Shown: positions 1-8,713, counted from the first letter of the stretch. The stretch: DNA of 64,000 nt from Streptomyces aureocirculatus (GCF_000720475.1 NZ_JOAP01000015.1:124001-188000); one strand, 5' to 3'. A program made the numbers and translations. The notes: generated by a model from the sequence alone, not told the origin.

Positions 1-486
1 GCCGCCTGCTGGGGCGTGTCCAACGTCCTCACGCGCAAGGCGGCGCCGCCCGACGCCCTGAACTTCATGGTGTGGGTGAGCACCGTCCCGGTCCTGCCGC
101 TGCTCGCCCTCTCGCTGCTCTTCGAAGGCCCCTCGCGCGACCTCGACGCACTGCGCGCCCTTGACTGGCAGGGCGTCGGGATCATCGTCTACGTCGCGTG
201 GATCACGACCGTGTTCGGCTTCGGTGCCTGGGGCTTCCTGCTGCGCCGCCACCCGGCATCGACGGTGGCACCGTTCTCCCTCCTGGTACCGGTCTTCGGC
301 ATGTCGTCGGCCGCACTGTTCCTGGACGAGTCGGTGGGGGGCCTCCAGTGGTGCGCGGCGGCGCTCCTGGTGGGCGGGGTGGCGCTGACGTCCCTGCCGG
401 GTACGCGGCAAAAGCCGATCGCCGAGGCCGCGGCGACGGCCACCCCGGTGGCCCCGGCCGCCCCCACGCCCGCCCGCGTACGCTGA
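1..486 (+). CDS. EamA/DMT-family transporter, C-terminal part (5' end outside window)
   Basis: The reading frame is open from base 1 (first visible residues AACWGVSNVLTRKA) to a TGA at 484-486, so only the last 161 residues are seen. About four hydrophobic helices are visible (residues 25-45, 60-80, 90-107, 112-130). A WG pair near the start and the segment ASTVAPFSLLVPVFGMSSAA followed by a DES motif are typical of the second EamA repeat of drug/metabolite transporters. The tail after residue 135 is Ala/Pro-rich and probably cytoplasmic. Substrate cannot be inferred; many relatives export amino acids or metabolites. The MerR regulator begins 30 bp downstream in the same direction and may be co-transcribed. 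Confidence 0.8.
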   Translation, partial: AACWGVSNVLTRKAAPPDALNFMVWVSTVPVLPLLALSLLFEGPSRDLDALRALDWQGVGIIVYVAWITTVFGFGAWGFLLRRHPASTVAPFSLLVPVFGMSSAALFLDESVGGLQWCAAALLVGGVALTSLPGTRQKPIAEAAATATPVAPAAPTPARVR

Positions 487-516
487 CGGCGTGACCTCGG
501 CACCCCCGTCCCGCGC

Positions 517-1392
517 ATGACCCGACACGCCCCGCGCGCCGCACGCGCCCCGAAGGCACTGCGCCCGGTGGACCTGGCGCGGATGGCGGGCGTCTCCACC
601 CAGCTCGTCCGCGACTACGCCGACGCGGGCATCCTGCCGCCGACCCCGCGGACCGCCACCGGCTACCGGCGTTTCGCCCCGGTGCACGGCCGGGCCCTCC
701 TGACCTACCGCGCCCTCGCCAAGGGGTACGGGCCCGACCGGGCCCGGGCGGTGATGCGGGCGGTGCACGCGGACGACGTACCGGAGGCGCTGACGCTGCT
801 CGACGCCGCGCACGCGGAGCTGCACGCGCGGCGGGAGGCGCTGCGGGCGACGGGTGCGGCCCTTGAGGCCGTGGCGAGCGAGGTCCCCGGCGCCGCGCCC
901 GCACCGCCGCCGCGCGCGCCCCTGACCGTCGGCGAGGTCGCCGCCCGCGTCGGCGTGCGCACCTCGGCCCTGCGTGTCTGGGAGGCGGCGGGGCTGCTCG
1001 CCCCGGAGCGGGAGCGGGGGACCGGCTACCGCCTGTACGGCGCCGCGGACGTGCGCGACGCCCGCATGATCACGATGCTCCGGCAGGCGGGGTACCCCCT
1101 CCCCGCCATCCGTCCGGTCCTCGAAGGCCTCCGCGAGACGGGCAGCAGTGAGGCGTTGCGCGCGGCCCTGGCCCACCGCCGGGAGGAACTGACGCGCCGG
1201 TCGGGCGCGATGCTGGCGGCGTCGAGCCTGCTGCACGGGTACGTGACCGGGGAGCACGCGGATGGTCCGGGCGGTCCGGATGGGCCGGGCGGTCCGGGCG
1301 CGCCGGGCGGTCCGGATGGTTCGGGCGGTCCGGGCCGCCCGGGCGGTTCGGACCAGGCGTCGGCGGGCGGCGGCTTCGGCACGCTGCCGTAG
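517..1392 (+). CDS. MerR-family regulator with two MerR DNA-binding domains
   Basis: This 291-aa protein has two winged-helix MerR domains in series. The first is at about residues 16-85 (DLARMAGVSTQLVRDYADAG). The second is at about 134-205 (VGEVAARVGVRTSALRVWEAAG, then GYRLY). They are joined by a helical linker. Normal MerR proteins have one such domain and dimerise, so the duplication may let one chain bind a whole operator. The last 45 residues are a Gly-Pro-rich tail of G-G-P triplets encoded by 9-bp tandem repeats (about 1258-1350), unlike the rest of the protein. The ATG lacks a clear ribosome-binding site. It follows the EamA transporter gene by 30 bp, so it may control that transporter; this is inference. 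No effector domain is recognisable. Confidence 0.8.
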   Translation: MTRHAPRAARAPKALRPVDLARMAGVSTQLVRDYADAGILPPTPRTATGYRRFAPVHGRALLTYRALAKGYGPDRARAVMRAVHADDVPEALTLLDAAHAELHARREALRATGAALEAVASEVPGAAPAPPPRAPLTVGEVAARVGVRTSALRVWEAAGLLAPERERGTGYRLYGAADVRDARMITMLRQAGYPLPAIRPVLEGLRETGSSEALRAALAHRREELTRRSGAMLAASSLLHGYVTGEHADGPGGPDGPGGPGAPGGPDGSGGPGRPGGSDQASAGGGFGTLP

Positions 1393-1454
1393 AAGGCCCC
1401 CGCGGCCGGGCGGGGCCGCGTGTGCGGGACGGGCGTCGGCCGGAGCCCGGTCGT

Positions 1455-2294
1455 TCAGGCCGACTCCGTCAGGAGGCGCGTCAGCAGCTCGCGTCCCTCG
1501 CCGAGGAGTTCCGGCAGCGGCGCCGCCTTTTCGTACCAGCGCTTCTCGTACTCCCAGCACAGCCAGCCGTCCCAGCCCTTGCGGGTGAGCAGCTCCAGGC
1601 ACTCGGCGAGCGGCAGGACGCCCGTACCGAGGGCGAGCGGGGTGGTGTCGTCGGCGCTCGCGATGTCCTTGACCTGGACGTACCCGAGGAAGGGGGCGAG
1701 CGCGGCATAGCTGTCGGCGATCTGCTCGCCGCCGAGCCAGGTGTGCATCACATCCCACAGGGCCCCGGCGTGCCGGTGGCCCACGGGGCCGAGCACGCGG
1801 GCGGCGGCCGCGCCGGTGCGGTGCGAGTCGTGGGTCTCCAGGAGGATGCGGACGCCCGCGTCGGCGCCGTACTCCGCTGCGGTGCCGAGCCGCCGGGCGG
1901 CGATCTCGTCGGCCTCCGCGAGGCTCTCGGGGTCCCCGAGGCTCTCGGGGTCCGGTTCGGTGCCGTCGTCCGGGGGTCCGCCCGGGAAGACACGGATGTA
2001 GGGGGCGCCGAGGTCGCGGGCCAGGGTCAGCAGCTCCCGGATCTCGTCGAGGACGGGCTCGTCGGCGCCTGGCGCCGCGACGCGCGCGTAACCGGCGACG
2101 CCGAGCACCTCGACGCCCGCCTCCTTGAACCGGGCCGCCACCTCGGCCCGTTCGGCGGCACCTAGGCCCGGGTGCACCGGCTCTTCGGGGTGTGCGCGCA
2201 GCTCGACGCCGTGGTAGCCGTGAGTGCGGGCCAGCTCCAGGACGTCCTGGATCGGCATGCCCGGGACTCCGAGCGTGGAGAAGGCGAGTTTCAT
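1455..2294 (-). CDS. Sugar phosphate isomerase/epimerase, AP-endonuclease-2 TIM-barrel family
   Basis: The 279-aa product begins MKLAFSTLGVPGMPIQDVLE and has the xylose-isomerase-like barrel pattern. This includes GYHGVELR near residue 27, metal-ligand glutamates in RILLETHDSH (about 150) and LWDVMHTW (about 177), and a final CWEYEKRW segment. Members isomerise or epimerise sugars and polyols using a divalent metal. It points toward the LacI/oxidoreductase sugar locus downstream of it on the map and may serve the same pathway, but it is not in that operon. The ATG at 2294 fits the family N-terminus exactly. Substrate unknown. Confidence 0.8.
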   Translation of the reverse strand: MKLAFSTLGVPGMPIQDVLELARTHGYHGVELRAHPEEPVHPGLGAAERAEVAARFKEAGVEVLGVAGYARVAAPGADEPVLDEIRELLTLARDLGAPYIRVFPGGPPDDGTEPDPESLGDPESLAEADEIAARRLGTAAEYGADAGVRILLETHDSHRTGAAAARVLGPVGHRHAGALWDVMHTWLGGEQIADSYAALAPFLGYVQVKDIASADDTTPLALGTGVLPLAECLELLTRKGWDGWLCWEYEKRWYEKAAPLPELLGEGRELLTRLLTESA

Positions 2295-2330
2295 GGCCGG
2301 ACATCTTTCCGCCGTGCGGCGCCGGAAACG

Positions 2331-2490
2331 TGCCCCGCAGGGGCGCGGGGCTGTTTTGATGTGCGGCTCCGCCGCGTGGGCGCGCTCGGCCCAAGAGCAG
2401 CCGCAGACGCGTCTGCCGGGTGACCACGCAGATGCGTCTGCGGCTTTTTCGTGGCTGGTCGCGCAGTTCCCCGCGCCCCTGACGGGGCGC
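2331..2490. repeat. Intergenic inverted repeat, family A, copy 1
   Basis: The outer arms are GGGGCGCGGGG and CCCCGCGCCCC. Inner arms around 2400-2446 read CCGCAGACGCGTCTGC and GCAGATGCGTCTGCGG, forming a long cruciform or hairpin. The same architecture recurs at about 15005-15138, 19003-19120, 40377-40494 and 40587-40704, with a half copy at 24126-24166. This copy has a diverged left half. It fills most of the 322-bp gap between the TIM-barrel gene and the small gene at 2617. It may act as a bidirectional terminator for flanking genes. Confidence 0.7.
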
Positions 2491-2616
2491 TCAGTGGGAG
2501 GAGCCGCGAAAAAGTCCCCAGTGCGGCTTCAATGAAACGATGGAAGCCGATGGAAGCCGATGGACCGGTGCCGTCGCGCCATCGATGGCGCCGGATGACG
2601 TGACGGGAGGCCGGGA

Positions 2617-2805
2617 GTGAAGTTCGTTCTCGAAGTCGATGTGGACGAGACGGCGACGGCAGAGGACTCCGCCCGCGAGCTGGGCCGCATCCTCCGCTAC
2701 TGGGCGGGCAACCTCCGGTACTACGCCCTCGAACCGGGCACGGGCGAAGCCGTGTACGACTCCGCCTACCGGGAGGTGGGCCGCTGGAGGTTCACGGAGG
2801 CCTGA
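2617..2805 (+). CDS. Small conserved hypothetical protein (62 aa)
   Basis: GTG start with a GGGAGG-type ribosome-binding site at about 2605-2610. The product MKFVLEVDVDETATAEDSAR continues through ELGRILRYWAGNLRYY to GRWRFTEA. It is acidic near the N-terminus and aromatic-rich in the middle, with no signal peptide or membrane helix. The pattern (one strand, a helix with LGRILRYW, then strands ending in GRWRF) suggests a compact alpha/beta fold. I recognise no function. It is isolated between family-A repeat copy 1 and the end of the convergent LacI gene. Codon bias is normal for the chromosome, supporting a real gene. Confidence 0.65.
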   Translation: MKFVLEVDVDETATAEDSARELGRILRYWAGNLRYYALEPGTGEAVYDSAYREVGRWRFTEA

Positions 2806-2844
2806 CGCCCCCCGGCGCCGGAGGAAGCCCCCCCGGGGGGCGCC

Positions 2845-3897
2845 TCAGTGACGCCGGGGCGCCCCCGTCGACCCCCGCACCATCAGCTCCCCGTGCACCG
2901 TCGCGATCCCCCCGGGCGGCTCCTCCTCGCGGCCCGTGGCTATCCGGCCCGCCCGCGCCCCCGCCTCGTACAGCGGAAGCCGCACGGTGGTCAGTGCCGG
3001 TACCGCGTCGATGCTGAACGGCAGGTCGTCGAAGCCCGCCACCGACACATCGCCGGGGATCGAGAGGCCCCGGTCCCGCAGGGCCGCGCAGGCGCCCAGG
3101 GCCACCGTGTCGTTGGCGGCGACGACCGCCGTCAACCGCGGTTCGCGGCGCAGGAGTTCGAGGGTCGCGTCGTAGCCGGAGCGGCGGTCGTAGGGGCCGT
3201 GCAGGGTCAGCAGGGGGTCGTTCGCGACGCCCGCCGCGGCCAGGGCCTCCTGGTGGCCCTCCAGGCGGTGGCGGGTGGTGGTGCGCTCCGTGGGGCCCGC
3301 GATGTAGCCGATGCGGCGGTGGCCGAGGCCGATGAGGTGGTCCGTGAGGCGGCGCCCGCCGCCCCGGTTGTCGAAGGTGAGCGCCACCGCGTCGGGGGCG
3401 GCACCGGTCGGCGGCCGGCCGCACAGCACCACCCGCGAGCCCGCGTCGCAGAGCCGCCGCAGCTTCCTGCCGATCGCCGCCGCGTGCGTGGCGTCCTCGA
3501 TGGCGCCGCCGGTGACCACGACGGCGGCGGCCCGCTGGCGCTGGAGCAGGGTGAGGTAGGTGAGTTCGCGCTCCGGTGAGCCACCGGTGTTGCAGACCAC
3601 CGCCATCCGCTCGCCGCCCGCGCGGCCGCCGGGCCCGGTGATCTCCGACTGGACCGCGCTCGCCATGATCCCGAAGAACGGGTCGGCGATGTCGTTCACC
3701 AGGATGCCCACCAGGTCCGACGTGGCGGCGGCCAGCGAGCTGGCGGGTCCGTTCAGGACGTAGTCCAGATCGTCCACCGCCCGCAGCACGCGCTCACGCG
3801 TGGCCGCGGCCACGGGGTAGTTGCCGTTCAGTACGCGGGACACGGTGGCGGGGGACACCTGGGCGCGAGCCGCCACGTCCGCCAGGGTCACGGTCAT
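2845..3897 (-). CDS. LacI-family transcriptional repressor
   Basis: This 350-aa protein begins with the LacI HTH (TLADVAARAQVSPATVSRVL, residues 4-23). The hinge follows, then a periplasmic-binding-protein-like sugar-sensing domain (residues 62-340). Recognisable stretches include LVGILVNDIADPFF, LGHRRIGYIAGP and ALGACAALRDRGLSIPGDVS. It is transcribed divergently from the Gfo/Idh-DUF993-epimerase operon, with 200 bp between the starts and a LacI-type palindrome between them. The simplest model is a local repressor released by the sugar, or a derivative of it, degraded by that operon. The start is fixed by the conserved HTH position. Confidence 0.9.
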   Translation of the reverse strand: MTVTLADVAARAQVSPATVSRVLNGNYPVAAATRERVLRAVDDLDYVLNGPASSLAAATSDLVGILVNDIADPFFGIMASAVQSEITGPGGRAGGERMAVVCNTGGSPERELTYLTLLQRQRAAAVVVTGGAIEDATHAAAIGRKLRRLCDAGSRVVLCGRPPTGAAPDAVALTFDNRGGGRRLTDHLIGLGHRRIGYIAGPTERTTTRHRLEGHQEALAAAGVANDPLLTLHGPYDRRSGYDATLELLRREPRLTAVVAANDTVALGACAALRDRGLSIPGDVSVAGFDDLPFSIDAVPALTTVRLPLYEAGARAGRIATGREEEPPGGIATVHGELMVRGSTGAPRRH

Positions 3898-3953
3898 CTG
3901 TTGGCCTCCGGTCTTGTACGAACCTTGTCCGGCAGGCTAGCTTCTCTCCAATA

Positions 3954-3965
3954 GAAAGCGCTTGC
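3954..3965. promoter_or_regulatory. LacI-type operator candidate
   Basis: GAAAGCGCTTGC contains the perfect 8-bp palindrome AAGCGCTT (3956-3963), typical of LacI/GalR operators with a central CG. It lies 57 bp upstream of the LacI gene start and about 130 bp upstream of the divergent oxidoreductase gene, so one site could control both. Binding by the adjacent repressor is inferred. Confidence 0.55.
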
Positions 3966-4097
3966 TACGCATGCTGTGCCTGTACGCACATACGCATCGA
4001 GTGCCGCACGGAACGCCCCTGGACCCCGCCCCGGGCGACACCGCCCCACCGGCCGCGCGCCCCGCGCCCCGCGCCCCGCGCCTACGGAGGAACTCAC

Positions 4098-5276
4098 GTG
4101 ACACGCAGATCGGTCCGCATCGCCATGAACGGCGTGACGGGACGCATGGGCCACCGCCAGCACCTGGTCCGTTCGATCCTCGCGCTGCGCGAGGAGGGCG
4201 GCCTCGACCTGGGCGACGGCACCCGGCTCTGGCCGGAGCCGGTGCTCGTGGGCCGCAGGGAGCGGGCGCTGCGCGAACTCGCGGGACGCCACGGCGTCGA
4301 GCACTTCTCGACCGACCTCGACGCCGTGCTCGCGGATCCTGCGACCGACATCTACTTCGACGCGCAGGTGACATCGGCCCGCGAGGAGGCGATCAAGAAG
4401 GCCCTGGCCGCGGGCAAGCACGTGTACACCGAGAAGCCCTCCGCCACCTCCTTCGACGCCGCGCTCGACCTGGCCCGGCGCGCCCGGGACGCGGGCGTGA
4501 AGCACGGCGTCGTCCAGGACAAGCTCTTCCTGCCGGGCCTGCGCAAGCTGGCGCGCCTGATCGACGGCGGCTTCTTCGGGCGGATCCTGTCGGTGCGGGG
4601 CGAGTTCGGCTACTGGGTCTTCGAAGGCGACTGGCAGCAGGCGCAGCGCCCGTCCTGGAACTACCGGGCACAGGACGGCGGCGGCATCGTCATGGACATG
4701 TTCCCGCACTGGGAGTACGTCCTGCACGAGCTGTTCGGCAGGGTGCGCTCCGTACAGGCGCTCGCCGTGACGCATCTGCCGCAGCGCTGGGACGAGCGCG
4801 GCAAGCCCTACGAGGCGACGGCGGACGACGCGGCGTACGGCATCTTCGAACTGGAGGGCGGCGTGGTCGCGCAGATCAACTCGTCCTGGGGGGTGCGGGT
4901 GCACCGCGACGAGCTGGTGGAGTTCCAGGTCGACGGCACCGAGGGCTCCGCCGTCGCGGGCCTGCGCAACTGCCGCTTCCAGCACCGGGCGGGCACGCCC
5001 AGACCGGTCTGGAACCCCGACCTGCCCGTCACGCACTCCTTCCGCGACCAGTGGCAGGAGGTCCCCGACACCCCCGACACCCCCGACGCTGACGGCGCCG
5101 ACGGGCCCGTCAACGGCTTCAAGGCACAGTGGGAGCTGTTCCTGCGGCACGTGTACGCGGACGCGCCCTACCACTGGGACCTGCTCGCGGGCGCCCGCGG
5201 CGTGCAGTTGGCGGAGCTCGGCCTGCGCTCGTCGGCGCAGGGGCGCAGGATCGACGTACCGGAGATCACCCTGTGA
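4098..5276 (+). CDS. Gfo/Idh/MocA-family NAD(P)-dependent oxidoreductase
   Basis: The 392-aa product has an N-terminal Rossmann fold (RIAMNGVTGRMGHRQHL, residues 7-23) and the family signature EKPSA at about 111-115, whose lysine contributes to catalysis. The C-terminal alpha/beta domain carries the substrate-site stretch GGGIVMDMFPHWEYV (about 194-208). Relatives oxidise sugars or cyclitols, inositol among them, at a ring hydroxyl. The ATG follows GGAGG at about 4085-4089. It opens a three-gene operon: its TGA overlaps the GTG of the next gene (GTGA). Inositol dehydrogenase is one possibility, since an inositol cluster without iolG lies 20 kb away, but the LacI-controlled context suggests a separate sugar route. 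Confidence 0.85.
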   Translation: MTRRSVRIAMNGVTGRMGHRQHLVRSILALREEGGLDLGDGTRLWPEPVLVGRRERALRELAGRHGVEHFSTDLDAVLADPATDIYFDAQVTSAREEAIKKALAAGKHVYTEKPSATSFDAALDLARRARDAGVKHGVVQDKLFLPGLRKLARLIDGGFFGRILSVRGEFGYWVFEGDWQQAQRPSWNYRAQDGGGIVMDMFPHWEYVLHELFGRVRSVQALAVTHLPQRWDERGKPYEATADDAAYGIFELEGGVVAQINSSWGVRVHRDELVEFQVDGTEGSAVAGLRNCRFQHRAGTPRPVWNPDLPVTHSFRDQWQEVPDTPDTPDADGADGPVNGFKAQWELFLRHVYADAPYHWDLLAGARGVQLAELGLRSSAQGRRIDVPEITL

Positions 5277-6463
5277 ACGCACGGAACCCGTACGGGGCGG
5301 GGTCCGCCGCGAGCTCCGCCCCGCATGGCGAGGGGCGGGAGAGTCTCGCGAACCCGGCGGTCTCCCTGCCGCGGCCGGTGTCCGCACCGCCGCTGCGCTC
5401 GCGCGCCGTCCTCGCCGCCGCGCACGTCGTGGCGGACCCCCGCGCCGACGTGTCCCCGGACGGGCCCGCCGCCGTCGACTGGGACGCGACGCTCGCCTTC
5501 CGCAGGCACCTGTGGCGGCATGGCCTGGGCGTCGCCGAGGCGATGGACACCGCCCAGCGCGGCATGGGCCTGGACTGGCCGGGCGCCGCCGAACTGATCC
5601 GGCGTTCGGCCGCGGAGGCGCGGGCGGTGGGTGGCCGCATCGCCTGCGGTGTGGGCACCGACCAGCTCACCGCGCCCGCGGCCCGGCTCGCCGACGTGCG
5701 CCGCGCCTACGAGGAGCAGCTAGCGCTGGTGGAGGACACCGGTGCGCAGGCGATCCTGATGGCCTCGCGCGCCCTCGCCGCCACGGCCGAAGGACCCGAC
5801 GACTACCTGACGACGTACGAGGGTCTGCTCCGGCAGACGAGCGCCCCGGTGATCCTGCACTGGCTCGGCCCGATGTTCGACCCGGCACTCGCGGGTTACT
5901 GGGGCACGGACGACCTGGACGCGGCCACGGACACCTTCCTGGAGGTCGTCGCCGCCCACCCCGGCAAGGTGGACGGCGTGAAGATCTCGCTCCTGGACGC
6001 GGACCGCGAGGTCGACCTGCGCCGCCGCCTGCCGGACGGGGTGCGCTGCTACACCGGCGACGACTTCCACTACCCCGAGCTCGTCGCGGGCGACGACCAC
6101 GGCTTCAGCGACGCGCTCCTCGGCGTCTTCGACCCGCTGGCGCCCGTGGCCGCGCAGGCGGTGCGCGCCCTGGACGGCGGCGACCCGAAGGCGTTCCGGG
6201 ACCTGCTCGACCCCACCGTCGAACTGGCCCGTCACCTCTTTCAGCCCCCCACCCGCTACTACAAGACGGGCGTGGTCCTGCTGGCCTGGCTCGCGGGCCA
6301 CCAGGACCACTTCACGATGGTCGGCGGCCTGCAGTCGGCCCGCTCCCTGCCGCACCTCGTCCGGGCCCACGAACTCGCCGACGCCCTGTCCCTGTTCCCC
6401 GACCCGGACCTCGCGGCGTACCGCATGCGCTCGCTCCTGAAGGTCTACGGAGCCACCCCATGA
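5273..6463 (+). CDS. DUF993 / dihydrodipicolinate-synthase-like aldolase
   Basis: I place the start at the GTG at 5273, which overlaps the upstream stop (GTGA), giving 396 aa. The protein has a TIM-barrel aldolase look: DWDATLAFRRHLWRHGLGVAEAMDTAQRG, AILMASRAL, APVILHWLGPMFD, and a lysine in GKVDGVKISLLD that could be the Schiff-base residue. I recognise it as the DUF993 family, usually annotated as dihydrodipicolinate synthase family. It accompanies Gfo/Idh oxidoreductases and sugar epimerases in actinobacterial catabolic operons. Its likely role is retro-aldol cleavage of a keto-sugar acid made by the neighbouring dehydrogenase. The last codon overlaps the next gene (ATGA). Confidence 0.8.
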   Translation: MNARNPYGAGSAASSAPHGEGRESLANPAVSLPRPVSAPPLRSRAVLAAAHVVADPRADVSPDGPAAVDWDATLAFRRHLWRHGLGVAEAMDTAQRGMGLDWPGAAELIRRSAAEARAVGGRIACGVGTDQLTAPAARLADVRRAYEEQLALVEDTGAQAILMASRALAATAEGPDDYLTTYEGLLRQTSAPVILHWLGPMFDPALAGYWGTDDLDAATDTFLEVVAAHPGKVDGVKISLLDADREVDLRRRLPDGVRCYTGDDFHYPELVAGDDHGFSDALLGVFDPLAPVAAQAVRALDGGDPKAFRDLLDPTVELARHLFQPPTRYYKTGVVLLAWLAGHQDHFTMVGGLQSARSLPHLVRAHELADALSLFPDPDLAAYRMRSLLKVYGATP

Positions 6464-7305
6464 CACCACCCACGCCCCGCGCGCCCGCCGACTTCAGCAT
6501 CAACCAGATGACGGTCAGACAGCTCTCCCTGCCCGACCTGGTCACCGCCTGCGCCGACCTCGGCATCCGCGGGGTGGGGCTGTGGCGCGAGCCCGTCCAG
6601 GAGTACGGGGTCGAGGCGGCCGCGAAGCTCGTGCGGGCGGCCGGGCTGCACGTCACCACCCTCTGCCGGGGCGGCTTCCTCACCGCCGTCGACCCCGGCG
6701 AACGCGCCCGTGCCCTCGCCGACAACCGGGCCGCCGTCGACGAGGCCGCCGCTCTCGGCACCGACACCCTGATTCTGGTCTGCGGCGGGCTCCCCTCCGG
6801 CGACCGCTCCCTGCCCGCCGCCCGGGAACGCGTCGCCGACGCCCTCGCCGACCTCGCCCCCTACGCGGCCGAGCGCGCCGTCCGCCTCGCCGTCGAACCC
6901 CTGCACCCCATGTTCGCCGCCGACCGCTGCGTCGTCTCCACCCTCGGTCAGGCCCTCGACCTGGCCGAACGCTTCCCCGCCGAGCAGGTGGGCGTGTGCG
7001 TCGACACGTACCACGTCTGGTGGGACGACCTGGCACCCGCCGCCCTCGCCCGCGCCGGGGCCGGGGGGCGGCTGCACGCCTTGCAGCTCGCCGACTGGAC
7101 GACGCCCCTGCCGCGCGGCGTCCTCACCGGGCGTGGGGCGCTCGGTGACGGTGCCGTCGACTTCCGGGCGTGGCGCGCCCTCGCCCGGTCCGCCGGGTAC
7201 CGGGGGGCCGTCGAGGTCGAGGTCTTCAACGATGCGTTGTGGGCGGGGGACGGGCGGGAGGTCCTTGCGGACACGGTACGACGCTTCATGGCGCACGCCT
7301 GCTGA
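6460..7305 (+). CDS. Sugar phosphate isomerase/epimerase (TIM-barrel)
   Basis: ATG at 6460 overlaps the stop of the DUF993 gene (ATGA), giving 281 aa and translational coupling. The barrel includes FSINQMTVRQLSLPDLVTAC, GVGLWREPV, LAVEPLHPMF (metal-ligand Glu), VGVCVDTYHVWWDD (Asp/His ligands), LHALQLADW and GAVEVEVFND (Glu). These are the metal sites of the xylose-isomerase-like family. It is the third enzyme of the LacI-controlled operon and probably interconverts the substrate or product of the dehydrogenase. The gene is followed by a 33-C homopolymer 16 bp after its stop. Confidence 0.82.
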   Translation: MTPPTPRAPADFSINQMTVRQLSLPDLVTACADLGIRGVGLWREPVQEYGVEAAAKLVRAAGLHVTTLCRGGFLTAVDPGERARALADNRAAVDEAAALGTDTLILVCGGLPSGDRSLPAARERVADALADLAPYAAERAVRLAVEPLHPMFAADRCVVSTLGQALDLAERFPAEQVGVCVDTYHVWWDDLAPAALARAGAGGRLHALQLADWTTPLPRGVLTGRGALGDGAVDFRAWRALARSAGYRGAVEVEVFNDALWAGDGREVLADTVRRFMAHAC

Positions 7306-7319
7306 CGGCGCCCCCTCTT

Positions 7320-7354
<35 letters not shown>

Positions 7355-7364
7355 CCCGTGCCTC

Positions 7365-7774
7365 ATCGCGCTGCGCGCTCGTCCTCAATCGCCGGACGGG
7401 CTTTCTTGCCCGCCCGTCCTTCACCGCGCTGACGCGCTTGTCCTCAATCGCCGGACAGGCTTTCTTCCCCGCCCGCCCGCCCTTTCATCGCGCTGCGCAC
7501 TTGTCCCCAGTCGCCGGACAGGCTCTCTTCCCCGTCCGCCCCTTCATCGCGCTGCGCGCTCGTCCTCAATCGCCGGACGGGCTCAGACTGTCGCCGGACG
7601 GTCTGAGGCTGTCGCCGGTGCGGCGAAGGTCTTTCAGCCCGTCCGGTGAAAGTTTTTCAGCCCGTCCGGCGTTTGAGGACGAGCGCGCAGCGCGACCCAG
7701 CCCGTCCGGCGTTTGAGGACGAGGCGCGGAGCGCCGACAAAGGGCTGGGGTCCAGGGGGCGCAGCGCCCCTGGT
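7365..7774. repeat. Array of family-B intergenic repeats
   Basis: Four direct copies of a roughly 45-bp unit lie at about 7365, 7424, 7488 and 7545 (GCGCTGCGCGCTCGTCCTCA followed by ATCGCCGGACGGGCT). Two inverted versions containing GGCGTTTGAGGACGAG follow, near 7668 and 7708. A palindromic GGGGGCGCAGCGCCCC element closes the array at about 7756-7771. The right end is nearly identical to 33473-33549. Arms from opposite orientations can pair into long hairpins. This fills the 515-bp gap before the DUF937-like gene; no gene is seen in it. Confidence 0.75.
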
Positions 7775-7820
7775 TACGGTGAAGGGGTGGGCCTGGGGCG
7801 CCCCGCGAAGGCCGCCCCGC

Positions 7821-8393
7821 CTACTTCCTGCCCCCGCCCCCCAGAATCTCCCCCAGAAGATCCCCGAGCCCGCCGCCCGCAGGACCACCCCCGGCCCCCG
7901 GCGGGGCAGAGGCACCCCCCGGCGACGGGGAGGCTGCCCCCGGCGACGCGGAGGCAGCCCCCGGCGGCTTCGCCCTCTGGGCGCGCTTGGTGAGGACCGT
8001 GAGCACCACGGGGATCAGCAGCTCCACGACACGCACGACCGTGGCCGCGGGCAACCCCGTCTTCTTCGCGACCGCACTCGCCACCGGCCGGCTCAGCCTG
8101 CTGAGCATCCCCGCCATCACGCCACCCCCGAGCAACCCCCCGAGCCCACCCCCCAACGTGGCCACGCCCTGAAGCGGCGCCTCCTCCGCGAACGCCTGCC
8201 GCACCTCGTCGGCCTCCACGGGATCCGCCGTCTCCGCCTTGTCCCGCAGGCTCCCCGAGAGCGTCGAGACCGTCGTGCCCACGACGTCCTGGGCACCCGC
8301 CGGGTCCGTGCCGATGACGTCGGCGATCTCCCGCAGCCGGTCGTCGCCCAGCTCGGAGAGTACGTCCTGCTCGAATGAGGTTTGCTCGCTCAT
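7821..8393 (-). CDS. DUF937-like protein
   Basis: 190 aa from the ATG at 8393 (MSEQTSFEQDVLSELGDDRL). The helical N-terminal two-thirds contain ELGDDRLREIADVIGTDPAG, a DxAEEAPLQGVA-like stretch, the Gly-rich loop GGGLGGLLGGGVMAGML and a helix VVELLIPVVLTVLTKRAQ. These match the DUF937 family, known mostly as small helical proteins of unknown function. The C-terminal 50 residues are low-complexity Ala/Pro/Ser/Gly ending in GGLGDLLGEILGGGGRK, a tail typical of the family. It is monocistronic, with no pathway clue nearby. Function unknown. Confidence 0.75.
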   Translation of the reverse strand: MSEQTSFEQDVLSELGDDRLREIADVIGTDPAGAQDVVGTTVSTLSGSLRDKAETADPVEADEVRQAFAEEAPLQGVATLGGGLGGLLGGGVMAGMLSRLSRPVASAVAKKTGLPAATVVRVVELLIPVVLTVLTKRAQRAKPPGAASASPGAASPSPGGASAPPGAGGGPAGGGLGDLLGEILGGGGRK

Positions 8394-8713
8394 GGGTGAA
8401 ACGCTACGTCCGGGGTGGTTCGTCGGCACGCCGAAATCTTCCGGGGGAACTTGCCGAAGTCGTGCAACCCTTCCCCCACCACGCGGGTCGTACTGGGTGT
8501 CAGGAGCTCTGGAGGGGGATCCGGGGGGATCCGAGGAGCACTGGCAAGGGGAGGGAAACCGAGGGGGCCCGGTCGACGGACAGGGTCCCCTCGAAATAAC
8601 CGCGGCCACGGACGAAACGCACGCCGCGAGCCCGCCCCAACGGCGCGAGCCCGCCCCAACAGCATGAGCACGCCTCGCCACCTCAGCCGCCCCGGCCCCG
8701 GCCCCCAGCCCCC
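8394..8713. other. Intergenic stretch without a recognisable gene
   Basis: These 320 bp lie between rbsD and the DUF937-like gene, both on the minus strand. They contain the presumed promoter of the latter and a 19-bp tandem duplication near 8626-8663 (CGCGAGCCCGCCCCAACGG type). Codon bias is not consistent in any frame. I see no RNA gene. Confidence 0.5.

Noticed and set aside
1258..1390. A separate collagen-like protein gene at the end of the MerR gene
   Set aside because: The GGP repeats are in the same frame as the regulator and have no start of their own.
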